Shown one piece after another: positions 55,934 through 64,000 of a stretch of DNA of 64,000 bases. The notes below the pieces were generated by a model. That model was not told where the DNA came from, searched no databases, and saw nothing but the letters and a program-made list of their open reading frames with translations. Source of the stretch: Phyllobacterium trifolii. Its GTDB lineage: Bacteria; Pseudomonadota; Alphaproteobacteria; Rhizobiales; Rhizobiaceae. The first letter of the stretch is position 1, and the number at the start of each line of letters is the position of its first letter. The stretch is taken from the NCBI RefSeq assembly GCF_014192095.1, contig NZ_JACHXN010000011.1, positions 164,100 to 228,099 of the forward strand, given 5' to 3'. The position numbers were made by a program, and so were the translations under genes.

Positions 55934-57787
55934 ATGTCGATTTTAGATGCGATCTACCGCCCGTTCGAAACGCTGATTCAGCCGCTCGACATCCCGTACC
56001 GGCCGCTACCTTGTAAGGGACCCGTGGCTGTCCTCCTGCACTTCATTTCAATGTTCCGCGGCGTTTTGATCGCCTTGGCGCTTTCCTCCATGGCGATCGA
56101 GGCCATCAATCTGACGATTGTCTGGGGGCTTTCGGTCATCGTCGATGGTGTGACACAACAGGGCGCTTCCGCCTTTCTCCGGAACGAATGGCCGCTCCTG
56201 ACTTTTCTCGGGCTCCTGATCTTTCCGGCCATGCCGGTCGCCTCGTTCCTTCTAAACACTCTCAACTCGCATACGCTCGGCGTGGGGATGCCGGCCGCCA
56301 TCCAGTGGCAGGGTCACAAGGCAGTCGAGCGGCAGGATCTCGCCTTTTTCCATGACCTCTTTGCCGGTCAGGTCGCCTCGCGCCTCTCGCAGGTAGCTTC
56401 CGCCGTGCAGCAGCAGATTATTGCTGCCTTCCAATCTATTCCGCGTTTCGTGCTGCAAATGGTCGGCTCCGTGATCCTGCTCACCAGCCTTTCTTGGCAA
56501 CTCGCCCTACCGGTCGTCATCTGGATCGGGCTCAACGTGGCGCTCGCCATCCGGATGGCTCCGATCTTCGTCGAACGCTCACGCAACACTGCCAAGCAGC
56601 GTAGCCTGGTGGCCGGCGCTATCACCGACCTTTACACCAACATGCAGATGATCAAGCAGTTCGCCGCCGAAGACAGCGAGGCAGGTGCCATACGGCGCAT
56701 TATTCAGAAGTCCGTTCAGACACAGCACCGGGAACAACGTATCTACCGCACATCGGAACTGACTGTCGTGGTGCTCAACATGGCGCTCTGGCTGGCTATG
56801 CTTTCGATTGGTTTTTCGGGCCTCGTCAACAGCTTTCTGACGGTCGGCGAGTTCGTTGGAGCCGTCTACATCCTCACCCGGCTGTCCGGGCACACCTTCA
56901 CCTTCCTGCAGATGGGCCAGCAGATCTTCCAGGCGATAGGGACAATCAAGGACGCCATGCCAGTGATGACGACGCCGCCTACCATCACCGACCGGCCGGA
57001 CGCGGCCGAATTGACAGTCAGCCGTGGAGAGATCCGGTTTGAATCTGTCCGGTTCGCATACAAGTCCGGCAAGCCGGTGATCGATGAGCTGTCGCTGGCG
57101 GTCCGAGCAGGCGAGAAGGTGGGTCTGGTCGGCCTCTCTGGGGCTGGCAAAACAACACTGGTAAGCCTGCTGCTGCGCTTCTACGATATACGGGACGGCG
57201 CTATCCTGATCGACGGGCAGGACATCCGCACGGTCACGCAGGCAAGTCTTCGCCGCAACATCGGGGTAATCGCACAGGACGTTGCACTGCTGCACCGCTC
57301 GGTCGGTGACAATATCCGCTACGGCCGGCCGGATGCGACACAGGACGAAATCGAATGGGCGGCGAAGACGGCAAGGGCAGATGCGTTTATCAATGATCTT
57401 ACGGACGTTGAAGGCCGCAAGGGCTTTAATGCCTTCGTTGGAGATCGCGGGATAAAGCTCTCCGGCGGCCAGCGCCAGCGTATTGCCATTGCGCGCGTCC
57501 TGTTAAAGGACGCGCCAATCCTGGTGCTGGACGAGGCGACCTCCGCCCTCGACAGCGAATCTGAGGCTGCAATCCAAGAAAAGCTAAACCTCGTGATGGA
57601 GGGAAAGACGGTGATTGCCATCGCACACCGCCTTTCAACTATTGCCATGATGGACCGGATAGTCGTGCTCGATCAGGGCCGCATCGTGGAGGAGGGCGGC
57701 CCGAACGAACTGCTCGAAAAGGGCGGTTTGTTTTACCGCCTTTGGAAACGCCAGACAGGCGGCTTTATTCCTGAGAAGATCAGTTAG
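55934..57787 (+). CDS. ABC exporter, fused permease-ATPase
   Basis: A 617-residue half-transporter. Six membrane helices fill residues about 35-330 (ABC type I exporter fold). The ATPase domain follows: Walker A GLSGAGKTTLVS, signature LSGGQRQRIAIARVL, Walker B ILVLDEATSALDSE, switch AHRLST. It probably works as a homodimer exporting a lipid, peptide or drug. Substrate unknown. It stands alone, with no partner gene in tandem. Confidence 0.92.
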   Translation: MSILDAIYRPFETLIQPLDIPYRPLPCKGPVAVLLHFISMFRGVLIALALSSMAIEAINLTIVWGLSVIVDGVTQQGASAFLRNEWPLLTFLGLLIFPAMPVASFLLNTLNSHTLGVGMPAAIQWQGHKAVERQDLAFFHDLFAGQVASRLSQVASAVQQQIIAAFQSIPRFVLQMVGSVILLTSLSWQLALPVVIWIGLNVALAIRMAPIFVERSRNTAKQRSLVAGAITDLYTNMQMIKQFAAEDSEAGAIRRIIQKSVQTQHREQRIYRTSELTVVVLNMALWLAMLSIGFSGLVNSFLTVGEFVGAVYILTRLSGHTFTFLQMGQQIFQAIGTIKDAMPVMTTPPTITDRPDAAELTVSRGEIRFESVRFAYKSGKPVIDELSLAVRAGEKVGLVGLSGAGKTTLVSLLLRFYDIRDGAILIDGQDIRTVTQASLRRNIGVIAQDVALLHRSVGDNIRYGRPDATQDEIEWAAKTARADAFINDLTDVEGRKGFNAFVGDRGIKLSGGQRQRIAIARVLLKDAPILVLDEATSALDSESEAAIQEKLNLVMEGKTVIAIAHRLSTIAMMDRIVVLDQGRIVEEGGPNELLEKGGLFYRLWKRQTGGFIPEKIS

Positions 57788-58041
57788 CTATCCCTTCTTC
57801 ACGCAATTTCCCGATTATTGCGAAACCTCTTATCCTGATTTTGCAGCCGCATAATAGAGACTTTCGCAACCGCAGCGATGTCCGCTTCTGGCCCAAAGCG
57901 CACGTTCGGACCGGGTTGGGATTGGCCCTATTTCGATAAAACTGAGGTTTTTTAGGATCATCTGGCCAGTTTCGGTCAACGGGAAATCGCCAAACGCACC
58001 TGCGTCTTGGCTCGCGGCAGGATTACCGACGCCGTATCCTG

Positions 58042-58656
58042 CTAAGACGGCGCGATGATCGTCGCCTTGGCGGTCAAATCGCCTCCGCGCCACACATACA
58101 ACGCCATCAAAGGTGTGGAACTGGTGCGCATGGCATGAGGCATCCATGAGGGATGGTAGATGACGGTCCCGGCGGGCTTGCTTGTAAACGGTTCATTGCC
58201 GCGCATCCAAGCTGCAGTGCCACCAAGGCACACGTATACTTCTTCTGCCTCATGGGCATGGGCCGGATAAAGCAGCTCCGGGCCGAGTAGAAGAATACCA
58301 CACGCAATCGTGGTACTTGCGATGGGTCCTCGTTGCCCAATCAACTCCGTCCAACCGTAACGGGTGAGAAATTCGGGACCCAAATCCTCAGCTTTGTAGG
58401 TTTGCCGCCATTCCAATTTTGGGGCCGCACGGCTGATCTGATTCAGCAAGGGTGCCAGAATAGGCGAAGACCCGTCGGTGAGTTCATCGAGCCAGGCGAG
58501 TACTGGCAACTGCTGAGCGGTAACGCGACGCGTTGCCTTCAGAAGGGGCCAATCATTCAGGAACCGTTCTGGTACTGCCATCGCCATAAGCACGTCCAGA
58601 GCCAGCCGCGCCAGCCGCTCGGAACCTGCTGCCGCTGCACCATTTAGCTCAGCCAT
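58042..58656 (-). CDS. Cupin protein resembling DMSP lyase family
   Basis: A 204-residue protein. The C-terminal cupin barrel has YPAHAHEAEEVYVCLGGTAA and VIYHPSWMPHAMRTSSTPLM, with histidines and a glutamate positioned to bind a metal. The sequence pattern matches the dimethylsulfoniopropionate lyase-like cupins (DddQ/DddL relatives). The N-terminal 90 residues are helical. True substrate is uncertain because many non-marine relatives exist. ATG at 58656 follows AGGGAGG. No dmd or prp genes are near. Confidence 0.65.
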   Translation of the reverse strand: MAELNGAAAAGSERLARLALDVLMAMAVPERFLNDWPLLKATRRVTAQQLPVLAWLDELTDGSSPILAPLLNQISRAAPKLEWRQTYKAEDLGPEFLTRYGWTELIGQRGPIASTTIACGILLLGPELLYPAHAHEAEEVYVCLGGTAAWMRGNEPFTSKPAGTVIYHPSWMPHAMRTSSTPLMALYVWRGGDLTAKATIIAPS

Positions 58657-58739
58657 ACCCTTTACCTCCCTAACCACCCTCGCTCGCGCGTTACCTTTAA
58701 ATGTTCGGTCGAATTAAGCCGAGAGCCGCATAGCAGTGA

Positions 58740-58925
58740 TTATGATGACGTGCTCTCCTGCTCGCGTGCGCGATACAAGGCTTCAATCGCCGTTTGTATC
58801 TCCACCACGTTCTTCAAGGGACCGGGGTTTGCCCCGTTTTGGGCAATCTGCAGAATTTCCTGCCGGCGGGACGAAATGAGTTCCTTTATCGCCGCATCGA
58901 TTTCGTGAACGTGTTGTGCTGCCAT
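58740..58925 (-). CDS. Small hypothetical protein
   Basis: Sixty-one residues, mostly helical (IDAAIKELISSRRQEILQIA, EIQTAIEALYRAREQE). GGAGG lies six bases before the ATG, so translation is likely. Not recognised. It follows the DUF1127 gene on the same strand. Confidence 0.6.
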   Translation of the reverse strand: MAAQHVHEIDAAIKELISSRRQEILQIAQNGANPGPLKNVVEIQTAIEALYRAREQESTSS

Positions 58926-58961
58926 GATCGGCCTCCGGGACTTATCAGTGTGTTATGCCGC

Positions 58962-59213
58962 TCAATGGTATCGAAAATCAAACCAACTGCGGTGCGCGTA
59001 TTGGGAGATACACTGCGGGACTGACGAATGCCACCAGAGCGGCATCCTCAAATCGCTGCGGACGAGCCGAAGTGCATCCTCCCTGGTGATGCCGGCATCG
59101 ATGAGCAGTCGATCGCTTGGCTTGCTCAAGATTTCCAGCAACAACCGCCGTTCATGTCTGGCGGCCCGCCACACTCTGAAGAATTGTATCACGCGATGTC
59201 GGACGTTGTGCAT
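58962..59213 (-). CDS. DUF1127 domain protein
   Basis: Eighty-three residues with the short DUF1127 helix pair: FFRVWRAARHERRLLLEILS and SDRLLIDAGITREDALRL. The family includes small RNA-binding or stress-linked proteins of alphaproteobacteria. CAGGAG lies seven bases before ATG 59213, so I use this start rather than 59258. The C-terminal tail is longer than usual. Confidence 0.75.
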   Translation of the reverse strand: MHNVRHRVIQFFRVWRAARHERRLLLEILSKPSDRLLIDAGITREDALRLVRSDLRMPLWWHSSVPQCISQYAHRSWFDFRYH

Positions 59214-59315
59214 TTGGCGCTCCTGGATCAAGACACAGGATTCGCCACAGCTTGACATTTAACAAACGAATAGAAATCATGGCAGCCATCTGAAATTTTT
59301 ATCGAAAGCATCATT

Positions 59316-60188
59316 GTGAATCCGCCATTGGACAGTGAACTGCTGCGTACGTTTGTGGCCGTGGCTGCGGCCGGGAATGTCACCCGCGCTGCAGAACAAG
59401 TCGGCAGAACACAATCCGCGGTCAGCATTCAGATCAAGAAGCTAGAAGAGACCTTGGGTGAGAGCCTTTTCGAGCGAGGTTCACGCGGCGTGGCATTGAC
59501 TCCACAAGGAAAGCTCCTGCTCGTCAGCGCGAACAGGATCATCGGGTTGCTGGACGAGGCGGCCACCGCGATACGGGCGAAACCGCTCGGCGGTCCTGTC
59601 CGGATCGGTATTCCGGAAGAGTATGGCTACACTGTACTGCCGCGCGCGTTGGCAGCCTTCGCGAGCCAGCATCCGCATGTCGAAGTGACTGTGAAATGTG
59701 GATATTCGGCCGCACAGTTGGCGGCCATCGACGCAGACGAACTCGACCTTGCAGTGATTTTCGATCAGGAGCAGCCGACGACCGGGGAGGTGCTTTTTAT
59801 TGATCCGACGGTTTGGGTGACGTCGGAAGTCCACTGCGTTCATGAAAATGACGTCGTCCCGGTTGCGATCTATGAGCGCTCCAACTGGTGCAAGAAATTT
59901 GCTGTCGGATCCTTGGACAAAGCTAAAATCAACTATCGCGTGGCCTATAGTTGCGACACGAGCGGCGGACTCAAGATTGCAGCCGTATCGGGTCTGGCGA
60001 TCGCACCACTTGCCAGCAGCAATATCCCGGCAGGTTGCCGCGCCCTGACGGAAGCAGACGGCTTCCCCCAGATTGATTGCTCGAATGTGGTTCTCAGACG
60101 CAATCCTCGCATAAAAAGCGCCGCTATTGATGGTATGGCCACGATGATCAGGGACGCGTTTCGACCCATCAGCGTAGGGCTGTCGTGA
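59316..60188 (+). CDS. LysR family transcriptional regulator
   Basis: A 290-residue regulator: N-terminal HTH (LRTFVAVAAAGNVTRAAEQV, residues about 9-67) and a periplasmic-binding-like effector domain (from about residue 92, GGPVRIGIPEEYGYTVLPRA). Start GTG at 59316. The DUF1127 gene is divergent with a 100-base gap, making it a possible target. The effector is unknown. Confidence 0.9.
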   Translation: MNPPLDSELLRTFVAVAAAGNVTRAAEQVGRTQSAVSIQIKKLEETLGESLFERGSRGVALTPQGKLLLVSANRIIGLLDEAATAIRAKPLGGPVRIGIPEEYGYTVLPRALAAFASQHPHVEVTVKCGYSAAQLAAIDADELDLAVIFDQEQPTTGEVLFIDPTVWVTSEVHCVHENDVVPVAIYERSNWCKKFAVGSLDKAKINYRVAYSCDTSGGLKIAAVSGLAIAPLASSNIPAGCRALTEADGFPQIDCSNVVLRRNPRIKSAAIDGMATMIRDAFRPISVGLS

Positions 60189-60334
60189 CTTCGAAAGGGA
60201 CCAAGTCTGATCGTCCAGGTTTTCGCTTTTAAAGTTCATACTGGCGATGCATGACCGATACCTGCGGGCTGGACGCCGTGGCACTGGCCGAGTCAATCTG
60301 AACCCATGCGCAGGAAAACTTCCCTGAACCCAAC

Positions 60335-60363
60335 AAGGCGGGATCATGGTCCCGCCTTTCTTG
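60335..60363. terminator. Intrinsic terminator
   Basis: AAGGCGGGA-TCATGG-TCCCGCCTT followed by TCTTG. Perfect nine-base stem 146 bases after the LysR stop. It can end transcripts from the left, and less well from the right. Confidence 0.75.
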
Positions 60364-60450
60364 TCGTGCCTCGGCAAGCAAACAAAACGAAAAGACGTTT
60401 GGGGCCATTGATAGTCTGCAACAAAACGGCGACTGCAGAGTTTGGAAGCT

Positions 60451-60783
60451 ATGGAAATCAAATGGCACAAAACATCTTTTCGACCGGACGTGCAATTGCA
60501 GGACTTTACTGCAACAAACCGCAGCGGCATCGATATCGGCCGCGTTTATCGCATTGAGAACGGTCCAGACCTTGGCCTTTGGTTCTGGACTTTTCTCCTC
60601 GGTCATTCGCAATTTCGCATGAGCGATGTCAGTGGTGTGCAACGCTCAAGGCATCACGCCACTCAGCAAGTCGCACGGGCCTATCAGCGTTACCTTGAGA
60701 CCGCTGGGAGTGACGGCGGTGGATTGAGCCGGATACCCTTAATCACCACCGCGAACAGCATCGGAAAACCGCCATGCCCATAA
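60451..60783 (+). CDS. Hypothetical protein
   Basis: A 110-residue protein with IKWHKTSFRPDVQLQDFTAT, SGIDIGRVYRIENGPDLGLW and FWTFLL, then HHATQQVARAYQRYLETA. The pattern is like small uncharacterised rhizobial proteins (sense of a Trp-rich beta sheet then helix). No known function. Its end overlaps the next gene by ten bases, suggesting a pair. Confidence 0.55.
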   Translation: MEIKWHKTSFRPDVQLQDFTATNRSGIDIGRVYRIENGPDLGLWFWTFLLGHSQFRMSDVSGVQRSRHHATQQVARAYQRYLETAGSDGGGLSRIPLITTANSIGKPPCP

Positions 60784-60986
60784 TGCCGCCACAGGATGAC
60801 CGGGACGACTTGGATTGCCAGGAAGCATTGGAAGTGGAATTCCAGGCGCATGCGGGAGTGGCATTATTGCAGCTGTTGGACGATGCCAAGTCGATGGGTT
60901 GGCCCGATGCAGAAGCGCGCAAAGCCATCATGCGGTTGATCGAGGTGCATTTGAATGCGGGACGTCAAGCCGTGGAGGATGTCTAA
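60774..60986 (+). CDS. Small hypothetical protein
   Basis: Seventy residues, acidic and helical (VALLQLLDDAKSMGWPDAEA, RKAIMRLIEVHLNAG). Overlaps the 3' end of the preceding gene, so probably co-translated. Not recognised. Confidence 0.5.
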   Translation: MPIMPPQDDRDDLDCQEALEVEFQAHAGVALLQLLDDAKSMGWPDAEARKAIMRLIEVHLNAGRQAVEDV

Positions 60987-61117
60987 GACACCCGAGAAGC
61001 TCATCTATCCTCGTTCAGCTTTGACAAGTGTTGCGGACTGGAGTGGTTCTGCGAAGAGTATAAACGGACGCGGGTAGAGGATATTCGAACCCATATTCTT
61101 CCAAAGACGAGACAGGG

Positions 61118-62110
61118 ATGAGCAAGCTCACAAGAGCCGCCAAAAACAAAAACCGGATGCAGCAGCGCGGGCGCGGCCGTCATGCTCGCACACCGTCAGA
61201 GATACCTGTGCGCGGCTGGAAGGATATACTGTTCCGAATTTACCATTCCCTGCAAAAAGACCGAATTTTGCTGATCGCGGCCGGATCGACCTTCTATCTG
61301 CTTTTGGCGCTGTTCCCGGCCCTAACCGCATTCGTGTCCGTCTATGGCTTTCTGGCTGATCGCAATGCGGTGGCGGAGAATGTTTCACTCCTTGTGGGCC
61401 TCTTGCCGATCGATTCTATCAATCTTATCCGCGGACAATTGGAAGCGCTTGCTGCGCAGGAAAACAAGGTGTTGAGCCTCGGATTTCTTGTTGGTCTATC
61501 GGTCGCACTCTGGAGTGCGAATAATGGTTTTAAAGCGATTTTCGAGGCATTGAATGTCGCTTACAGCGAAGACGAAAGCCGGAGCTTTGTCAGGTTAAAC
61601 GTCATCTCATTTGTTTTCACATTTGCATCGATTTTTTTTGGAATGATTTTCATTGTTTCCTTGGGTGTCGTGCCAACTTTACTGAATGTGTTGGGAGTTG
61701 ACGGATGGGCTGCCTTGCTATTTCGCTTGGTGCGCTGGCCGCTCATTGCTGTCATCGTGGGAACAGCTATTTCAGTCATATACCGTTTCGGACCTGATCG
61801 CGAACACGCTCAGTGGCGTTGGCTTTCTTGGGGGGCAATATTGTCAACTTTCGTCTGGATGGTCACCTCAGCAGGCTTTACGTTCTACCTTTCCAACTTC
61901 GCCGACTACAATGCCACCTATGGCGCGCTCGGGGCCGTCGCTGGGTTGATGATCTGGATATGGATATCGGTCATTATCCTCATTCTCGGCGCGGAACTGA
62001 ACGCTGAGCTCGAGCATCAGACCGCTACTGACACGACCACGGGTGACCCAGTGGAGATGGGAAAGCGCGGGGCGGTGGTCGCGGACACGCTCGGTAAATC
62101 CGCAAAATAA
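61118..62110 (+). CDS. YihY/BrkB family inner-membrane protein
   Basis: A 330-residue protein with a basic N-terminus and six hydrophobic segments. LLIAAGSTFYLLLALFPALT and ALWSANNGFKAIFEALNVAY are family signatures, as is NATYGALGAVAGLMIWIWIS. Once called ribonuclease BN, now thought to be a membrane transporter-like or envelope protein. Start ATG 61118 follows GACAGGGATG, moderate ribosome support. Confidence 0.9.
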   Translation: MSKLTRAAKNKNRMQQRGRGRHARTPSEIPVRGWKDILFRIYHSLQKDRILLIAAGSTFYLLLALFPALTAFVSVYGFLADRNAVAENVSLLVGLLPIDSINLIRGQLEALAAQENKVLSLGFLVGLSVALWSANNGFKAIFEALNVAYSEDESRSFVRLNVISFVFTFASIFFGMIFIVSLGVVPTLLNVLGVDGWAALLFRLVRWPLIAVIVGTAISVIYRFGPDREHAQWRWLSWGAILSTFVWMVTSAGFTFYLSNFADYNATYGALGAVAGLMIWIWISVIILILGAELNAELEHQTATDTTTGDPVEMGKRGAVVADTLGKSAK

Positions 62111-62253
62111 CTGTGCCGCACAGGAAACGCCAACGGGACACGGGCCGCGATAACGCCATTCCATTTCATGGTAAGCGGGCCCCGCACTTAGTGATGTGGA
62201 CGGCCTTTAGTGGATTTAACTACTTAAAAGCTGAAGCTTGGCTGATCTTTGTC

Positions 62254-62370
62254 GGCCGCCAATAGCATTTGCGGTCGATGTCGTTGGCTACTCCACGCTG
62301 ATGGAGCAGGATGGGGACTTTCGAGCGTCTGCGATTTGAAAGAACAGCATACTTCGAACCTGAAACTGAC
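62254..62370 (+). pseudogene. Remnant of a class III cyclase N-terminus
   Basis: A short stretch reads AFAVDVVGYSTLMEQDGDF and, after a frame shift, GTFERLRFERTAYFEPE. This equals the opening of class III cyclases (DVVGYSRLMEQDE-GTFERL). Everything downstream, including the GDG metal site, is gone. It would be the third cyclase-related sequence in 15 kb. Confidence 0.6.
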
Positions 62371-62467
62371 GGCTCGCTGAATTTCATCACGGGATTTCGA
62401 TTTTACACCCACCCACCTGCGCGATAGTTTGGATCCGGATTCAAAACGCGTACCAGGGAGGAGCGCT

Positions 62468-63094
62468 ATGAAACTCAAGTTTGCATTCGTTGTGGCGACT
62501 TTAGCGTTTTCGGTCGTAGAGTTGCACGCGCAAGACCCCGTCATGAGCTTCTTTGTCACCAGCGTGAATCCTGGGAAGGGCGGCGATCTCGGTGGCCTCG
62601 CTGGTGCAGATGCCTATTGTACTACGCTCGCGGCATCCAGTGGATCGACGGGTAAGACGTGGAAGGCTTATCTTTCCACGGATACGGAGCATGCGAAAGA
62701 TCGCATCGGCGCGGGTCCATGGCACAACGCCAAAGGCGAAAAAATCGCCGACGATGTCGCCTCTCTGCACAGCGACAAGAACAACCTGACAAAGCAGACG
62801 GCTCTCACGGAAAATGGCGAAGTCGTCAATGGTCGCGGTGACAAGCCGAACCGCCACGACATCCTGACCGGGTCGAATGCCGATGGCACCGCTGCCCCGG
62901 AAACGTGCGGCAACTGGACGATGGGCGGTTCGGAGGGTGCAGCGATGGTCGGCCATAGCGACCGCACGGGTTTGGATGACTCAGCCGAGGCGAAGTCCTG
63001 GAATACTTCACACCTTACCCGAGGCGGCTGCACACGGGAGGCTTTCAAAGGCACCGGAGGCGACGGACTCTTTTATTGTTTCGCAGCCGATTGA
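62468..63094 (+). CDS. Secreted lectin-like-fold protein
   Basis: A 208-residue protein with a signal peptide (MKLKFAFVVATLAFSVVELHA, split after A at residue 21). The mature part (MSFFVTSVNPGKGGDLGGLA, GADAYCTTLAASSGSTGKTW, ending GRGGDGLFYCFAAD-like GTGGDGLFYCFAAD) resembles C-type-lectin-like or endostatin-like periplasmic domains. Four cysteines are likely to form disulfides. GGGAGGAG precedes ATG 62468. Confidence 0.7.
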   Translation: MKLKFAFVVATLAFSVVELHAQDPVMSFFVTSVNPGKGGDLGGLAGADAYCTTLAASSGSTGKTWKAYLSTDTEHAKDRIGAGPWHNAKGEKIADDVASLHSDKNNLTKQTALTENGEVVNGRGDKPNRHDILTGSNADGTAAPETCGNWTMGGSEGAAMVGHSDRTGLDDSAEAKSWNTSHLTRGGCTREAFKGTGGDGLFYCFAAD

Positions 63095-63924
63095 CAACCA
63101 GGTGGCGCTATCACGCCAAGTGCGAGAAGGATGATCAAGCAGGAGATGCCTCCAGTCGGCGCTAATCATGCGCTGCGTTTATGAAACCGCACCCGCATCG
63201 AATTCTGGAAATGTGAGACCCGGCACCATAGAACTGAAGAGATCGTTGACGCCGAGTCTCCGCTGGTCAGAAGGACTAACCAGCATATCAGTAACCAACC
63301 AACCAGATGAACGTTCCATTGGTCGGTGAGCCCCGACGCGGGGTTCAATGGGTGGTGACATGCCCGGCCCCGTGCCGGAGGTTCGTGAGCTCCGACCAAG
63401 ATCAAACCAGCTCCGTAGACGGATCGTTCCGGTATAAACTCTTTTGAATTAGGTGAGGCACCAACGCCTTCCTTGGGCTCGGAATGACCGGTGTCAGTGC
63501 CTCTGCCGTTCCTCGCGGAACGACGTAGCTACAACATCGATTTCAGCAATTGTGTTCCAAGAACGGGCGCATTCGCGGGTCGATTTGACCGCTCTACTAC
63601 GAAGGCGGAATATGACTACATCACCTGGAGGTGGTTGGGAGGTTGACCTCGCCGGTGTCAATTTCGCCAATGAGAGCGATCGCACCTGGGGCGGGGCGAA
63701 TGCTCTGTAGTCTTCCATGCGGTCATTGCAGCACAATGGCTTTTAGGATTCCACCCCATCGAACTTCTTATGGTTTATGCTCGGTGCGCGGCGTCACGGT
63801 GTCGCCGTCCCGGGAACAACAATCTTTTCCTCGCGCGGCGAATTTGTCTCAGAGAACGCCCTAGACGCCTCCTGCTTCGTCCTCAAGTAGTAGTGCAGGC
63901 TGTCGCCATTCTTTGCCATATTTT
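63095..63924. other. Gene-free stretch at right end
   Basis: About 830 bases. Frames on both strands (63166-63405, 63494-63736 minus and 63453-63710 plus) have no family motif or ribosome site. One minus-strand fragment reads GVNDLFSSMVPGLTFPEFDA and could be a decayed gene end. I see no repeat or terminator. Confidence 0.35.
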
Positions 63925-64000
63925 TCAGCGCCAGAACTCGTCGAGATAGTCGATGACCTCACCGTCAGATCCTGCGACCTGGCTAAGCATCATCTGGTCG
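63925..64000 (-). CDS. C-terminal end of an unknown protein (runs off right edge)
   Basis: A minus-strand frame open to the edge ends MMLSQVAGSDGEVIDYLDEF then WR and stop at 63925. The peptide looks like a real protein end, but only 24 residues are visible, so nothing can be assigned. Confidence 0.4.
   Translation of the reverse strand, partial: DQMMLSQVAGSDGEVIDYLDEFWR

Overview
The window comes from an alphaproteobacterium of the order Hyphomicrobiales, most like the Brucellaceae/Phyllobacteriaceae. This rests on recognised families (DUF982, BA14K, DUF1127, a leaderless branched-chain leader peptide) and on the conserved block hflK-hflC-DUF2065-degP-serB-miaA. No database search was possible, so family names are from motif recognition.

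Layout. 1-4.4 kb: small accessory genes (partial hypothetical, Crp/Fnr regulator, zinc-ribbon protein, DUF982 protein), a broken MFS gene and a DMT exporter. 4.5-12.0 kb: a large arsenic-resistance region with two arsR regulators, an MFS pump, a DUF6428 protein, a TauE/SafE exporter, an uncharacterised protein, an ArsC-GNAT (ArsN2-like) fusion, the arsenite pump Acr3, a glutaredoxin-type ArsC and ArsH. 12.0-16.9 kb: moaA and a PhnC-PhnD-PhnE-PhnE importer on the minus strand. 17-18.1 kb: repeat-rich junction that ends in the 3' third of thyA, so this accessory block very probably interrupts thyA.

18.1-46.6 kb: chromosomal backbone: folA, hflK-hflC, degP, serB, miaA, a HerA-like ATPase, ilvB-ilvH with an attenuator, lysE, a cobalt-type nitrile hydratase operon, a RecD-like helicase, pdxJ, kup, ilvC, an endonuclease/phosphatase-fold protein, a Nudix hydrolase, a PhzF-like protein and tRNA-Lys(CTT). 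Two extra modules sit inside it: a DUF1254 gene before degP, and ridA-tetR after ilvC. Each is bracketed by imperfect direct copies of the neighbouring backbone sequence.

46.7-64 kb: after tRNA-Lys the content is again accessory: a tiny two-gene unit with a Gly/Ser/Cys-rich tail, two class III cyclase-TPR proteins each preceded by a NusG/KOW-like remnant, a DUF2270 protein, an acyltransferase, an intradiol dioxygenase, an ABC exporter, a cupin (DMSP-lyase-like), LysR, BrkB and small secreted proteins, ending in a partial gene.

The strongest new observation is a shared promoter/operator sequence. The divergent genes at 8304 (-) and 8540 (+, arsR2) have the same geometry: TTGACA, 17 bp, TAAATC, 7 bp, ATG, with no room for an untranslated leader. 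The TAAATC-to-ATG part recurs immediately upstream of phnC (16950-16935). This suggests that an unknown protein (7705-8304) and the phnCDEE-moaA operon belong to the ArsR2 regulon.
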